Below are positions 5,492 through 5,671 of a stretch of DNA of 5,671 nucleotides, piece after piece (position 1 is the first letter of the stretch; every line of letters starts with the position of its first letter). A program made the translations under genes and the position numbers. The stretch is from Caulobacteraceae bacterium (GTDB taxonomy: Bacteria > Pseudomonadota > Alphaproteobacteria > Caulobacterales > Caulobacteraceae): positions 1 through 5,671 of the forward strand of contig JADZBR010000322.1 of the NCBI GenBank assembly GCA_020852035.1, written 5' to 3'. The notes under the pieces were generated by a model. It saw only the letters and a program-made list of their open reading frames with translations. It was not told the DNA's origin and searched no databases.

Positions 5492-5671
5492 ATGTCCAGA
5501 CGTTCCGTATCAGCCCTGGTCATCGGCGGCCTCGCCTGCCTCCTGTGGACCGGATGCAGTCAGGCCGGCGACACCGCCGCTGAGGCCGCGAGCCGGCCCG
5601 CCGCCGACGTCGAGGCCGCCTCGACCGACGCCGCCTCAACCGCCGCCCCGCCCGCCGCAACGCCCCCCGCC
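5492..5671 (+). CDS. Putative lipoprotein with Ala/Pro-rich linker, N-terminal part (cut by window end)
   Basis: Sixty codons are open to the window edge. The product starts MSRRSVSALVIGGLACLLWT, a short Arg-Arg positive end followed by a hydrophobic core, and then GCSQAGD. Cys22 is the likely lipidation site. The lipobox is WTGC, with Trp at the -3 position in place of the usual Leu (Leu18 is one residue earlier), so processing may be inefficient, or the protein may be handled as an ordinary signal-peptide protein. Residues 26-60 are almost entirely Ala, Pro, Thr, Ser, Asp and Glu (AASTDAASTAAPPAATPPA), a flexible linker that usually tethers a folded domain lying further downstream, not visible here. 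It is the third gene of the apparent plus-strand operon. Function cannot be judged from this part. Confidence 0.75.
   Translation, partial: MSRRSVSALVIGGLACLLWTGCSQAGDTAAEAASRPAADVEAASTDAASTAAPPAATPPA

Overview
This window reads as chromosomal DNA of a GC-rich alphaproteobacterium. A stalked, Caulobacterales/Maricaulales-like relative is the best guess. The guess rests on four signs: strong G/C preference at third codon positions, a MotA N-terminus of alphaproteobacterial type, an intergenic palindrome with a GAACCGGTT core of a kind seen in many copies in alphaproteobacterial genomes, and a winged-helix/Ser-Thr kinase/TPR regulator of a type known from such bacteria. The taxonomic placement is inference. 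No tRNA, rRNA, CRISPR array, transposase or integrase is visible.

Layout. (1) 1-293, minus: the N-terminal 97 codons of motA, the flagellar stator subunit, cut by the window edge. (2) 359-1261, plus: a complete ROK-family fructokinase closely resembling E. coli Mak, transcribed away from motA across a 65-bp gap. (3) 1262-1379: a gap between two convergent genes, filled by two hairpins that look like one composite dispersed palindromic repeat. (4) 4106 down to 1380, minus: one long reading frame for a membrane-bound regulator (winged-helix DNA-binding domain, Ser/Thr kinase, one transmembrane helix, TPR repeats). A single in-frame TAA at 2211-2213 cuts it into a 631-residue front part and a 276-codon tail that stays open in the same frame. 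(5) 4107-4249: a relatively AT-rich divergent promoter region with small inverted repeats. (6) 4250-5671, plus: an apparent three-gene operon with strong ribosome binding sites and gaps of about 50 bp. It encodes a four-helix membrane protein with a small cold-shock-like/OB-type N-terminal domain, a small cysteine-containing lipoprotein, and a second Ala/Pro-rich lipoprotein cut by the window end.

How the parts may work together. The kinase regulator is divergent from the envelope operon and shares its control region, so it may regulate that operon and itself; this is inference from position. The premature stop removes most of the predicted C-terminal TPR region but leaves the DNA-binding domain, a complete set of kinase residues and the membrane helix. 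The truncated product could therefore be constitutive, altered or dead. The stop is the most noteworthy observation here, together with the fusion architecture of the regulator and the uncharacterised membrane/lipoprotein operon beside it.
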